Shown here: positions 40,401 to 55,400 of the stretch, in pieces
Numbering within the stretch: position 1 is the first letter of the stretch
Layout: each line of letters opens with the position of its first letter
The notes under the pieces: generated by a model
What the model was told of the DNA's origin: nothing
Database searches by the model: none
Seen by the model: only the letters and a program-made list of their open reading frames with translations
DNA from: Tiliqua scincoides
Taxonomy: Eukaryota > Chordata > Lepidosauria > Squamata > Scincidae
Reading direction: 5' to 3'
NCBI RefSeq assembly: GCF_035046505.1
Contig: NC_089827.1
Coordinates: 62,996,856-63,060,855, forward strand
Length of the DNA: 64,000 bases
Made by a program: the position numbers and the translations under genes

Positions 40401-43400
40401 CTCCCAACACTCAATTTTAGTGGATGTCCCCTGGTTCTGGTATTATGTGAGAGTGTAAAGAGCATCTCCCTATCCACTCTGTCCATTCCCTGCATAATTT
40501 TGTATGTCTCAATCATGTCCCCCCTCAAGCGTCTCTTTTCTAGGCTGAAGAGGCCCAAATGCCGTAGCCTTTCCTCATAAGGAAGGTGCCCCAGCCCCGT
40601 AATCATCTTAGTCGCTCTCTTTTGCACCTTTTCCATTTCCACTATGCCTTTTTTGAGATGCGACGACCAGAACTGGACACAGTACTCCAGGTGTGGCCTT
40701 ACCATTGATTTGTACAACGGCATTATAATACTAGCCGTTTTGTTCTCAATACCCTTCCTAATGATCCCAAGCATAGAATTGGCCTTCTTCACTGCCGCCG
40801 CACATTGGGTCGACACTTTCATCGACCTGTCCACCACCACCCCAAGATCTCTCTCCTGATCTGTCACAGACAGCTCAGAACCCATCAGCCTATATCTAAA
40901 GTTTTGATTTTTTGCCCCAATGTGCATGACTTTACACTTACTGACATTGAAGCGCATCTGCCATTTTGCTGCCCATTCTGCCAGTCTGGAGAGATCCTTC
41001 TGGAGCTCCTCACAATCACTTCTGGTCTTTACCACACGGAAAAGTTTGGTGTCGTCTGCAAACTTAGCCACTTCACTGCTCAACCCTGTCTCTAGGTCAT
41101 TTATGAAGAGGTTGAAAAGCACCGGTCCCAGGACAGATCCTTGGGGCACACCACTTTTCACCTCTCTCCATTGTGAAAATTGCCCATTGACACCTACTCT
41201 CTGCTTCCTGGCCTCCAACCAGTTCTCAATCCACGAGAGGACCTGTCCTCTAATTCCCTGATGGTGGAGTTTTTTCAGTAGCCTTTGGTGAGGGACCGTG
41301 TCAAACGCCTTCTGAAAGTCCAGATATATAATGTCCACGGGTTCTCCCGCATCCACATGCCTGTTGACCTTTTCAAAGAATTCTATAAGGTTCGTGAGGC
41401 AAGACTTACCCTTACAGAAGCCATGCTGACTCTCCCTCAGCAAGGCCTGTTCGTCTATGTGTTTTGAGATCCTATCTTTGATGAGGCATTCCACCATCTT
41501 ACCCGGTATGGATGTTAGGCTGACCGGCCTATAGTTTCCCGGGTCCCCCCTCTTTCCCTTTTTAAAAATAGGCGTGACATTTGCTATCCTCCAATCTTCT
41601 GGCACCGTGGCCGTTTTGAGGGACAAGTTGCATACCTTAGTCAAGAGATCTGCAAAATCTGTGGATACTTAGGTTATACCTGTAATCACTTGTATGACTG
41701 TCTCTATGCAACAGTAAAAAGCAGTTTTTTTAACTGTGATTTTAAAGGGGTATATTTTTCCCCCTTCTCCAGCAATCAGCACATTCCTTCTCATTTGCAG
41801 GGGTCATTCGTGTAGAGTCAAATCCGTGTATAAAAAATCAGTGTATAACAAGGCTGGACCTGTATTATGCTTGTCAAGTATTTTTCTTCTTTAAAAGGTA
41901 GATATATGTATCTTGCCTTTGAAAAAGACAGCTCCTTTTGACTGTTACATTTTTATGACCATCACTAACTCTTGCATCTCCCCCTCTGTTGAAACTTAAA
42001 CTGCTCCCTCCTTGGAGCAGGGACTTGAGTTTTTCACTTATAAAATTCTGTACAGCACCTATATATGGTGATGGTGTTGTATAAATAATGAGCTGGTGCT
42101 CTTCTGAAGCATAAGCTTTTACTCATGGAAGGACTGTTTTACACCTCAGTCCAGAAAACTATGTGAGAAAAGTGAAAATCCCAAAACATTCTTCTACTTG
42201 CACAAGCAAAAGCATGAGAACTGTTTTAGCACAAACCTATCTTAATACTTCAGGAACTCTTGTGTACACTTTTGTATAGCATTTGTAGAATAACACCAGT
42301 GGCCATTTTCTTCCTGCTCTCAGACTTTTGGATCCCACCTGTTAATGATCTATATAACAAGATCAACTTTAAATATAAGTTTTAGTACATGAAAGAGTTT
42401 CATGTTCAGAAACCAAGAACTATATCATACTGCTTCAAACACAGAAAACCAGATAATGGCATCGGGTTGGATCCTAAGTCATGACCAAGTCCCATTAAAA
42501 TTAACAGCACTATTAGTCACAACTAACATCTCATTGATTTGAATGATGCCAAGTCATGCTTACATTTTTTGAATAAAACCCAAGGTTGCTACTGAGAGAA
42601 GCCTAGCAGAGGGGGCCAATTAGTGTAGTGAATAGGAAAACATTAGTTAGGTTGGTAGGACATTCCTAAAACCATTAGTCCTTATAATCAGGATCTCTGC
42701 TTTCTTTTGTTTTCTGACCTGTAGAAGTTCTACCTCTGAACGATGAAGGTCTTCAAAATAAATCTACACAAAATGCTCTATGCAAGGCAACTTCGTAAGT
42801 ATCAAGTCCGGAGAATTTTCAATGTAATTGAATTCATTGTCAGAATGCCAGATGCAAGGGAGATGCCAGATGCAAGGGAGGGCACCAGAATTAGGTCTCT
42901 TGTTATCTGATATGCTCCCTGGGGCATTTGGTGAGCTGCTGTGAGATACAGGAAGCTGGACTAGATGGGCCTATGGCCTGATCCAGTGGGGCTGTTCTTA
43001 TGTTCTTGATGCTGAGCCAATATTATCTGTAAATAGACACCGCACCCATTTTCTCCCCCTGCCATGCCCACCTTTTTTGTAAAGTTACCTTTGACAAGTT
43101 TGAATTGAACTCATGTTAAGTATCGTTGGTTGTTTATGTACCATACCTTCTGATCCAATATTTGACTGTATTCAACGTATTCATGAATCAGGTGAGCAGG
43201 CCCTAGAAATTCTGTTTTGGTTCTAATCCAGTCTAGGGAGAACATGAGTGCACAGAGCTCCTGAAAGAAAGGAAAACATGTACAAAAAGAGATACCGTTT
43301 GCAAGTTATGCCTGGATTTATTTTTAATCTATTATTTAGTTTAGTGTTTTCAGTAGAAAGAATACAAAATTGTTTTTCTATCATTTTCTCATTTGTTTGC

Positions 43401-46400
43401 AACATGCAAATAGCTTTCACAACATTAACAGAACCATGTGCTACTTACTGTACATTATGTATTTACACTATTAGTATACAGTTTCACTTCAATGTGATTT
43501 ATTCCCAAGCAAGTGTACAAATGTTTGCAGCCATAAAGGCTCCTAATTTATCTTAGTCCATTATCTCAATCTCCACACAACAGAGACAAGTTGCTACTAT
43601 TCAATTTACCATATACTCATGACATTTCTAAGGTCTGTAAATACCTGGCTGTTGCGTCTGCATTGGATTACAGCAGAAAGCATTTTACTTGAAAATATAA
43701 ATGGAACGCACCCACAGAAACGATTCAGTTATAGAATTTTAAAAAAACACACCTTTCTCTATTAAGTTAAGCTCTTTATAGAATTTCAGGAGGAACTGTA
43801 CCAAAAGTCACTTTTCCCTTACATACAGGAGAGGCAATAAGAAAGGTGGACAATGATTACAATTACATCTTACATTGATTAAACTTACATCGTGCATACT
43901 AGCACTTGCCATATGATAGGCCAGAAAATTATACCAGTACATGCTGTCTTCTTGGGATGTAGGCACATAATGTTTATAATGTTTCTTGTACTGATGAACT
44001 ACCTTTTTATGTAGATCCTACAAAAGTAAATAAAATGTTTAACAGCACAGTATAATACTTAATCTTGGACTAAAATATTCATTTTCTTTGTTTAGATATG
44101 TTATTATACTAAAAACTAACCAAGACATTCAATTACCACATGACTAAATTTCAAGATACGTAGCAATATTAATTTCTTGTAATATGTGCACAGCTATAAA
44201 AGCTTAATAATTGCAATCCTATACATGTTTACCTGGAAGTCAGTCCTGTATTCAGTGGCGCTTACTCCCAGGACTGTGTGCCAGCACTGCAGCCCAACAC
44301 CCATTCAAATTAACTGAGATATATAGAGATAAATATGAGCAGCATACTGAAGGACACAATCCTACAAAACTATAGAAACTGCGGTAGTGATGGTTAGAAA
44401 ATGTACACAAACAGGGAAGTTTTAAAACTCTTACTGTAGCCAATTACCCAGCAATACAAGAAAGCCAGTCCCATCCAACTCCCATGCATCCAACTGTTTA
44501 GGATTGCAGTCAAAGGCTATGGTCTACTAAGGCTTATTATTTAACCTAGCTTCCCAATCAACTTCAGTGTTGGAAGCAGCCAATGCAGAGAGAGAATGAG
44601 TTCACGCAACGATCTCAGCATGAAAATCAATAGCGAATCCCTTACGCGAGTATGATTCCCTTTGCACCTAAGGCTGCAGTTTTCAAACTCTCAGGGAGTT
44701 TGAGGACTGCAGTAAGTCTTTGCAGGGGAGGGGAGGGAGGCAGCGGAGGCAGGGGGAAGGCAACGACATGATCCCCAGGATCCTGTTGCTAAGGGGGGCT
44801 GCGTGGACTGGGATGTACTCACCAGTCCCTGCAGCAGCCTGACGGAAGTGCAGGGAGCCCTGCGCAAGTGTCTGGAGGAGCCCCAAGCCTTATAAAAGTG
44901 AAAGCGATTGCGCTCCACTTCCGCAAAACCAGAACTTCCGGTTTTGCGGAAGTGGAGTGTGATTGCTCCACTTTTGCTTGTTGAACGTCGGGGAGCCCTG
45001 CAGACGCTTATACAGGGCTCCCAGCACCGGACAGGCTGCTGCAGGGACTGGTGAGTACATTCAAGTCTTTGCAGCCCCCCTTAGCTAAGCAATCCTGGGG
45101 ATCACATCGTTGCCTTCCCCCTGCCCTCGACCCTTAAGGGGGCAGAGGCCAGGGCTGTCAGGCTGGGGCATCATGCTGCCCCAGTTTGAATAGCTCTGAC
45201 CTTGTTCTGCTGCAGTTTCTTCCTCACTCCTTCCCGTCTTCCTCTGCACTAATGTACTGGTGCTGGGGGACAACCATTCAGGGACCTCTAGAGAAACACG
45301 GCCCAGTTACTCTGAACAGTGTGTCACTTTTAGCTACAGCTGTAAAGGACCTTACACTGCTGGAACTAGCATTCCAGCAGCATAAGACCCTTTCAGGATC
45401 GGCCTGTTAGTGATTACAGAGACCCACTGTCACATGAATTGAGCATTTTATAGAGTGCAATATCAAAGTAATTTTTCAGTTAAATTTCATATTTAACCAA
45501 TAGGTATAGCTGAGGATCTATTCATACTAATAAATGGCATTACAAACAAGGATTTTGCATAGTACCCCAGAGCCAAACTAGCCATATGCATAATTATTAA
45601 ACATGGCTGAATAAAGGGTTATTTTTGCTTATAAATAGCGGGGGGGGGGGGAGGGATAACTGGGACCAAAACAACTGCAAGGACAAAGCCCCCATCTCCA
45701 TACTACAGTTTCACAATGTTCTGCAGTCTCCTTTGCTATAGAGCAAAAACAAATCCCCCCTAGCCAGTTCGACTGCACATGTAGTGCATATATTGTTTGA
45801 CCTGCTTTGCCAAATTGTATCTAGTATCTACCTTCCCAGGTAAGTCGCCATTACAAATTGAAAAGAATACCTGCAGTTGATGGTCATTTTGCTCTATAAG
45901 AAAATCAAGTTGAAGATCATGCAAATAATAACAGAATGACTTCCCATTCCGATCGCAGAATAAGAGAGATTTGTTAACAAATTCTTGCAATATGTCTTCA
46001 GCTTCTTCAATTTCCATATCCCAAAGAATACAGAACACCTATGGGGACAAAGAAGAAGTAAAGTAACAAATAATGGCAACGGTAATCTAATTCACAAATA
46101 AAACATTTGCATTTCTTAAATTTACGAACCTGAGTATAAGTCACAATTGCCATGGCAGCAAAACACATGAGAAAGACATGTGGTCAAGGACAGGTCAATC
46201 ATAAAGAACTCCCAAGTAAACTATCAAAAGGGCTCTCCATACCTTAGAAGTGAACATTGCTTCCAGTCCAGATTTCTGCCAAATATCATGATCTCTGTTT
46301 GCCTCACAATTTCCATGATCATCACCTAAATATCAGTATTGCTTTAAAAATTTTTTTTACCTTTGAAGGCACTTTAACATCCTTCTGAAGAACAGAAAGA

Positions 46401-49400
46401 TCTTTGTAATAGTCTTTAATATTTTTTGGCAACATTTCAACACTAATGGACATAGCTTCATCAAGTGCTTTATAATCATAAGACGATGATTTCTTTATTC
46501 TTTTAAATTGTTTATTTTGAAGTTGTGTAAGGTAGTACTCCCACCGATTAGGAAAGTCTCTTAATAAAGCTCCTATCAAAGACACCACAAGAGGAGAACC
46601 TGAAATACAAGAAATGAAAATTTAAAAAATATGAACAAAAAGGTAGCCAGTTGTTTATTATAGTTAGCATAAGAGATGGGATAACAAACAGTCTGTTCGT
46701 CATGTTCCTGTATTATTGTATTACACATGCTCTAGCTCGGGGGAACAGGAGTATGCTTATTAGGATGGATACATACACGAGCAGTATAATTGCTTAACAT
46801 AATCCTGCCTTTAAAAATTATATACACATGCTCAGTACTTTAGTGTTTCTGCACACTGAAAGCTCCTTGGGTGCACTTACTGGGAGAAAGGCAGGGTAAA
46901 AATTCAGTAACTAAATAAATATCTGATTGATAGTTCCAGAATAGCATTTATTCAGATTCCAATTTTTTTTATAAGGAAGGCAAAATAAACATGAAAATTC
47001 TTACCTTTGCATTCTCTTACAATATCATCAGCTTTTTCTGGCAGCTCTGATATTTTCATATTAACGAACAGCGATAATATTTCAAGTGCTTTCTCATGTG
47101 TTAGCCCACTTTCCACAGGAACTTCATATTTATTGCCTAGTATAAAGTTAAAATTAAAAGTCAAATCTCTCTCTCTCTCACACACACACCTACCTTTTGA
47201 ATCCATGTAGTACTTAAGAATTTCATGATGTAAGATGTCTAATTACAAAATTTTAATTAAGCTTGGTTGTCAAATGGTGTAAGGCTTCTCCCAAATCTCT
47301 TTAAAGTAGTTTCAAGATTTACATTCAAATAGCCAATACTCATATTTAAAACATATGCTATTCACTTCACGTTAAAAGATAAAGCGAGCCTGATCCACAG
47401 ACCACTGTAAGCTTCAATGTGCACAGATTGCCAAAGGAAATGAAAAATCTATCCACCTGTTGAAGTAATGAATTGGAAAGGTTTTGCAAGTGGGAAGCAT
47501 GATGTGCTCATAAGAGTTCCTATACTCACGTCACTAATGCAATGCTATTTTTTAAAAACACAACAGTTTAAGCAACATGGGTATAAGCCCTCCTACACTT
47601 GCATAACTTGAGCTATGCCACTACCTTTGACCCAATGCTGGTCTCCTGTTATACACAATGGGAAACATTTGTTAAGGGAACTATAGAGAAAAAATACTTT
47701 GCACAAATATTTGGCTGCCCTCAAATCATACAGTACTCTGTTAATACTTGCCTTTTCAGAATTTGGATTACAGGTACTCTGCCCCAGGAGACTCAACACA
47801 TAAACTTCCAACTGGAACTTCTACTCTATCAGCCAATCCAAGCTGGGGGAGGGGGAGAATCTCATGGGCCAAAATCTCTTATGTGTTGTCCTCAAACTAC
47901 GGTATAGCCAAGTAAGTCTTAGTATAAATGTATTGGTTAGTCATTCCTTCTTCCTACAATAGCCAACAGCAGTGAGTATGATTTCTTTGGATGAATGTCC
48001 AGTATGCCAACCAAGGCTATTGCTCGCCAAACAATCATGAGTTCTCCTTGTTTCAGGAATGAAATCTGGCCGCATAGAACAGAATAGTACTCAGTGAGCC
48101 ACTGCAACTCCCTACAGGGGGAAAAGGTAATTCCCCAGGCACTGATTTAGAGGCTTCAAGGTGCCTCTAAGGGAAGGTGCCGCTCCAACAGCATACCTTT
48201 TGCAAGCACTTCATTGTCGATGCAATTCGTTTTGTCCTTATTTGCATTTAACTACAGGTCTAATTGGGAATTCAAACTACAAAGTATCAGACCCCTGACC
48301 ATTACGATGACTGAGGGTACAATCCTAACCAACTTTCCAGCACTAACATAGCTGTGCCAATGTGGCATGTGCTGCATCCTGCAGTGGAAAGGCTGTCAAG
48401 AAGGCCTCCTCAAGATAAGGGTATATTTGTTTACCTTACCTTGGGTCTGCATTGCAGCTAGATCAGTGATGGAAAGTCGGTTAGGATTGCACCCTTAGTC
48501 TCAAATATAGGTACCTCATGTTTTTACACATGTTCAGTTTACACATTTTTGGAAGAACGTGCTTGTTTAATTAATACCCAAACCTAATTTACATACTCAA
48601 ATTTTTGAAATAGCATGGTCAAACACTACATCTCTCATCCAAGAAATAGATCCGGATGTGAGTAGTATGCTTATTATCTCATCAAAACATCTGAGGTCTG
48701 ATCTAAAGGGTAGAGCTGCCGTTATGCCTGAAGATATCATCTGAAGATTGCCTGTTCAAGAATACCGGAAGACCCAGGAGCAGCAAGACCTTGACAAGCT
48801 GAGCAGAGCTCTTTTGGGTGAGAGCCAAAAGAAGCAGGCTCTAGAACTCTTTGTCTGTGTGGGAGGAGACAGCAGCCAGGATGTGACCAGACTCTGAGAA
48901 GATCCACCTGGAATGCAGTCAGTTCTTGAAAGATAGAACTTTTCTGTTCATTGTAAAAACTCCTTCGGGGGTTAAGAGAAAGCCTGCCGATGAAAATTGC
49001 CTTGAATAAAGCCAAAGTAGCAATCCAATGGCCAGAAAGGCGGTATATAAATACCACTTTCCCACAAAAATAAAAATATTTTTGCCATAAGAATGCTATT
49101 TTTTAATCTGGTTTTAGATATCTCACTTTCACTAGATATCTCACTTTGAAGCCTCTAGTCATGCAATAGATGTGGATACAGTTTTTTTCCATTCATACAC
49201 AAATGACTCGCTGCAGCCCATGCCTTTTTTGTGGGAAAGTCTACACAGAGATCACAAATAGGAGCATGATTACTAGAGTAAAGGAACACAAATGCCACTG
49301 CCACTTGGAACAAAGCAAAATATCAGCACTGGCAGAGCCCGCTGTGAGAATTGGTCACTACATAAATTTTAATCAGACTTGGGTTCGTTCTACAGCTCAA

Positions 49401-52400
49401 CAATACCATACTAGAATTATGGAATGGCCACTGAAATTCAAAAATATAAAAACAATACAAACAAAAAAAGAAAAGATTCTCAGTATAAGTAATGCCTGGC
49501 TTTCAGTACTCAAACATACTAGAATAAAAATCCTTGAGAAGAAACCCATATAGAAATTGTGGTAATGATGGACAGGCAAAGAGTATTAGAATGCCTTTAA
49601 AAATTCAATAAGGAACTGGCAATTAAGCCAGTGGCCAGCTAACAGGTGAGAGCATACAAATTCTTTGAAACTCCTTCCCCCAACGATGCTTTCCACTGCT
49701 GAAAGTAAAGCACTGGGACTAGATCCTACAATGTGTTTTAATCTGTGGCTTAAAGACTCAAATGACAATTTAAATTATGTTTTAAAAGTGCTGCTTTTCA
49801 AAAGAATAATCCCTGTTTAAAAAAAATCCTATCTGGATCATCATGCATAAATTAAATAGGAAATAATACAATCAGTATGTCCCAGCTTCTTCATCTGTCT
49901 TTGCCTGCTCATCCCAACAGATATTTCGAGTTTTGGGTTTTTCCATTTGTTTTTCCTGGGACAGCTCAATTTTTCTGTCTGGAAAAAGCTTGTTGTTGGC
50001 TCTTTAAGTGTTAATGGCAGTCATGGCAACACAATACAAAAGATTCCTATTCTCTGTTACATAAGACACTATAAGAAATTCGAGATAAAAAGAGCACAAA
50101 AACAAGGAGCAAAACAATCCTTACCCGTCACAGAGTCAGTCACACTTCTGTCCCTACTAGTGATAAGCACTTGAAAATGGCTATCAAATGCTTTTAAAAC
50201 CCAAGAATCCCAAATGTCATCAAGCACCAAGAGAGACCTATTGGGGAAAAAAAGGGGGGGAAACTTGAAATCAATCTGTATATGTCTCTGGAGAAATTAA
50301 TAACCACCATTTTTTTTTTCATTTTGAGGACATTTGGGTGGAGGGATCAGGCTCAGCAACTGAGGCCAGATCCTAATCTCCTTCTTGGCCAGCTTTGCAT
50401 TACAATGGGCTGCATGGATTTGTGCCAGCCATTTCCCTGGCACAGATCTGAATAGCAGGAAAGCGGTGGCTAGAACGCAACATGGGATAAAAAGGAAAAC
50501 ATCCACCTCCAAATCTGTGCTGATATGGCTCAGGCCAGTTGGCCTGGCCTGCTTGTTCCAGTGCAGGTTAGGATTGGGCTGCACATAAAATAGCTTTGGC
50601 TTCTTAAACTTCACTTTCTAGTTTTCTAAATAAACTTTAGTTTGAACTACACTTAAAAGAACAATTACCTAACGAAACACCTACAGATCAACAGTGCTAG
50701 AAGATTAATCTTTATAGGAATCCATTCAGAAATACATACGTCATAATCTGTATACACAGTAGTTTATGCACTGTAGAATATTTATGGGAAACCCCTATAC
50801 ATGTAGAAGCCTAACAAAGAGACAACAGAATTCTAATCAATAGGATTTAAAAAGACTCAAGTATTTCTATATTACACTGTCAATACCTTGGGTATTTGCG
50901 AAACATCAGTGAACGAAGACGATCTTTTGCTTCCTCAATGTTAAGTGGTGGCCTCTGGGAATAAGTGAAGTCCTGGTCTAGTCTCAGACAAAGATTTTGG
51001 AGTTTCATTAACAAACCAGCCTTGTCTTGTTTCCCAACAGAAACCCAATGAACTCCTCCTGGGAAGCAATCTAACAAAAAAAGATGTCAAGTTGGAATTC
51101 AAACAAAGTGAACAAGCATGCCTAAACAAAAAAATGTTTACTGGGAAGTTGAAGTAATAAAGTTAACCAAAAAATGTTGAAGTTAAGCTGTTCTAAAAAC
51201 AAAAAGATGCTTATATTCATTCTAGGCCTACACATATAGCAGATTAGCACAAAGCCTGTTTATGACACGCTCATTCAGGCCAATGTGCAAAATACAGGAT
51301 TGTAAATTTTATGGAGGTAATGGATTCCATTTTTAAGAGATTATAATTGTAGGCTATGTTTTACCATGCTTGTATTAAACTCAGAATTAATTTACCAGGC
51401 TATCTTTTAAAGCAACTTTTTAACTGATTTTTTTTTTTTAATTATATAGTTGTTTACATTTTACAGTTTATTTTTAAGTCATATTTTTTTAATCCAGTTT
51501 GTTGGGAATTTCTTTTATACAGGATACAAGAAAACTTTAATGGCATATTTAAAATCCAAGCAGTATAAAACAAAGGATTGGATGGAGGGATACATTAATC
51601 AGACAGTTCACCTCCAACCATGACCAACCAGGCCTTGCTGCCACCTATCAACTATTTGAGACCATCATAGAAATACGTCTCTTAATTATCATATTTATAT
51701 ATTTGGCCACCACCCTAGAAAGCTCTTCAATTACCCCACTAAGCATGTACACAATTTTATTCTGGTCATTCCAACCTCAGAAAGCAGCCAAGATAGGCAA
51801 TAAGTAACTTATACGAAGATCCTGATATATAGGGCAATATAATAATAAATGATTATATATATTGGCAACCTTCAGTCTCGAAAGACTATGGTATCGCGCT
51901 CTGAAAGGTGGTTCTGGCACAGCGTCTAGTGTGGCTGAAAAGGCCAATCCGGGAGTGACAATCCCTTCCACACCGGGAGCAAATGCAATCTGTCCCTGGT
52001 CTATCTCCCTGGCTATGGGCCTTCCTTCTTTGCCTCTTTGCCTCAGACTGTTGGCCAAGTGTCTCTTCAAACTGGGAAAGGCCATGCTGCACAGCCTGCC
52101 TCCAAGCAGGCCGCTCAGAGGCCAGGGTTTCCCACTTGTTGAGGTCCATTCCTAAGGCCTTCAGATCCCTCTTGCAGATGTCCTTGTATCGCAGCTGTGG
52201 TCTACCTGCAGGGCGCTTTCCTTGCACGAGTTCTCCATAGAAGAGATCCTTTGGGATCCGGCCATCATCCATTCTCACGACATGACCGAGCCAACGCAGG
52301 CGTCTCTGTTTCACGTTTTCCAGACTCACAAAGAGAGTCTGGTCCAACAAGAAGCTGACGGAACATACCAAGATCCAGGTCTACAGAGCTTGCGTCCTGA

Positions 52401-55400
52401 GTTCACTTCTGTACTGCAGCGAGTCATGGACTCTCCGCTCACAACAGGAGAGGAAACTGAACGCTTTCCACATGCGCTGCCTCCAACGCATTCTCGGCAT
52501 CACCTGGCAGAACAAAGTTCCTAACAAAACAGTCCTGGAACGTGCTGGAATCCTTAGCATATATATAAAATAAATGATAGAGTGTTTTATATTACCCAGC
52601 TTGCATGGGCAAACTCTGTCTGCAGCTGGAATACCTCTATATCAGCTCTATAACAGCTGCTCAGATAGAATGACATTACATCTCACTAAGGTAAACACCC
52701 TTCGTTCTTGGGGGCATTCCAAGAAGTCAAAATACATAGGCCTCCTTCCAAGTAGAATAAAAAGATGAAAATGTAGTGGAGAGCAGATTTCTGAGGCATT
52801 GCTATAAAGGTCCTGCTGCTCGATGTCAAGGAGCCTTTGTTTCAAGGCCCTATAGGCCTGTGCTGAGGGTAATGCGCCTAACAAGTCTGAGGAGAGCCCC
52901 ATAGAGGTAATTTTTTTACTCGATAGAGTTAAGCCTGGGAAAAGTGGGGAATCAGATAAGAGACCCCGTATCAGACTATCTTGATCAGTCTGGTGAAACA
53001 CTCTAAAAGTCCTAAGCCATGCCAGGGTTTCCAATCTGTGCTGTCCTGTTTCCAAACAAAGAGTTGCATGGGCTACACAGCATGGTACCCCAGGATCTTA
53101 CTTAAAAACATCGCCTGCACTCTCTCGATTGTGCAAGTAAGGGCCGATAACCAAAGTGGAATTCCATATAAGAGCTGGGAGATAATTTTCGCATTAAAGA
53201 CCAGCAGTGCGGCTGGGACGTTACTCCTGGTTAAATGGAAGTGCATGATCGCTTGGGTCGTAACCTTGGCTAAATTCACTGCCATTTTGTGATGTATCGC
53301 CCAAGAATGCTTATGGTGGAAATAAATCCCTAAATATTTGAACTCTTTTACCTGTTCAATAACCTTCCGTTCAAAAGACCAATTGAGAAGTTTCCTAGAT
53401 TTGCCAAATACAACTATCTTAGATTTGTAAATTTAGATGAAACTCATTTTCCTTAAGATAGTCAATACAACAGGTTATCAAACGTCTCAGACCTACCCTC
53501 AAAGTTGACAGTAAAATCATGTCGTCAACATATAAGAGAAGCGGTATATGATTGGGACTGTGGGCATTGATCTCTTTAAGATGTTTATTTAGGTAGTTTC
53601 TAAATAAGTTAAACAAGATTGGAGCCAGAATGCAACCCTGTTTCACCCCCTTATTAACAGGAATTGGCTCTGAAAGGTCACCTCTGAGGGAGACTCTTAC
53701 CTGGCAAGTATTATCTGAATATAACTTCCTAATTAGTATGAGGAATCTTCTATCCATTCCCAAATGGGAAAGTTTACTCCACAGAATATCTCTGTCAACA
53801 GTATCAAAAGCACCCTTTAAGTCCAAAAAGGCCACAAAGAGATTGCCTGTAGCCCAGGATGACTGTTGATAAGATGAGAGATGACCAGGTCTGATGGGGG
53901 ATAACCAATGGATCATGCACTTCTTTACAGGATACACCTGCCACGACCTTCCAAAATTGCTTGCTGTTATTTGACCGAATGGCCTGCAATAGTTAATTCC
54001 ACTGAACTTGAAAAAAACCTGTCCTTTATCTCTAATAGCTATGATTAAGGCTTGCTTCAATGTAAAGTACTGGGCTGGCATCACTGCTTGCTCAGAATCC
54101 CTGAATTCCCTATAGAGCTTCCTACAATTAGCTTTTAGAGCAAGACACTCTTTGTCAAGCAGGAATTGACAGTGAGAGAAATGACCTGGCTCATGCTGCT
54201 TTGGTGCCTGCCCTAGGGACCGAATTCCTTTTCTCTGCTGAATTTCCAGATGATGCCAGCATAGTGCCACCAAACCACAGCACCTTCCTGCAACATCATG
54301 AGCCAACTTGCAACAACAGTGCAAATCCAACAAGTCAATTGCTGAGTGAATGCATGTGCCATCGCATTGAGCTCTAAACACCTTTTGGAGAAATACAGCC
54401 ATCTATAGTCTATAAAATTGTTATTACATATACCATGAGATAATCTAGTACATAGACTTTCAAACTTAGCTTAGATCATTCTTAGATCATAGTAGAAACT
54501 TCATGAAGTGTAACAATACAGGTTGAATCTCATTATTCTCATGGGTTCCATTCCAGAACTCACATGGATGGCAAAAATCGAATTATAGCAAATCAATTTA
54601 AAAAACAAAGTACCTTTTTGGTGATTTAAAATCAGCCTTGCTGACCTTTGTGATGTTAATACAGAGTCATTAAGACAACAATCCAACAATGTCTCTCTCC
54701 AGGCGCTTAGAAAGGATTAACTTTCTTTCAAGTGTTCAGGGGGAAGGGAGGGCGTCCCTTGGAGAGAGAATGACTGATGGATTTTCAGCTGGCTGCCCTG
54801 TCTCTAACTATTGCAAAGGACTGTTTTCCTTTAATTTAAAGGACCCTTCTCATCATGTTGGGATAAAAATCTCTACAACAGTAAGAAAAGCATTTTAAAG
54901 GAGAGCATTTTTCCCCTTCTCCAGGGATTAGCACATTCCTTCTCATTTGCAGTGGCCATTTGTGTAGAGTCAAATCCATATATAAAAAATCTGTGTATAA
55001 CAAGGTTGGACTGTACTATTCTTTCAGCATCATGGGCATTCTGTGGAGACAGAAAGATGGGATCAGCATTTAATTCTAGGGTACCTATAGACTGAATCTG
55101 TAGGCCCTACTCTCAAGTACTATATGGGAAAACTATGCTCAGGATAGGTGGAAAAGGAAGAATGAAATGGTATGTCTCCAACAACTCCTTCCACTGCAGG
55201 TAGGGAGCTTAGTTTTAGAACAAGAGCTGCAGCAAACAATACCTTTTAGAAGACTGTGGTCACGTAATGCTTCTGCTGTCAAAACAGACTTTCCACAGCC
55301 TGCCATTCCATAAACGATAACCCATCCTGGATTGTTTTCTAATCTACACAGTTTCTTTTGAATTCTTTTTGCGAGTTCTGGACGAGTGACAAACACTACC

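Noticed and set aside
40386-41467. Plus-strand open frames of 60-113 codons
   Set aside because: They are antisense shadows of the CR1 reverse transcriptase frame on the minus strand.
48737-49057. A 106-codon minus frame
   Set aside because: It runs through a retroposon tail (GGCGGTATATAAATA on the + strand) and has no domain.
53419-54402. A 327-codon frame as a host gene
   Set aside because: It contains RT motifs (DLKGAFD, YVDD) and continues into LINE C-terminal pieces, so it belongs to a retrotransposon.
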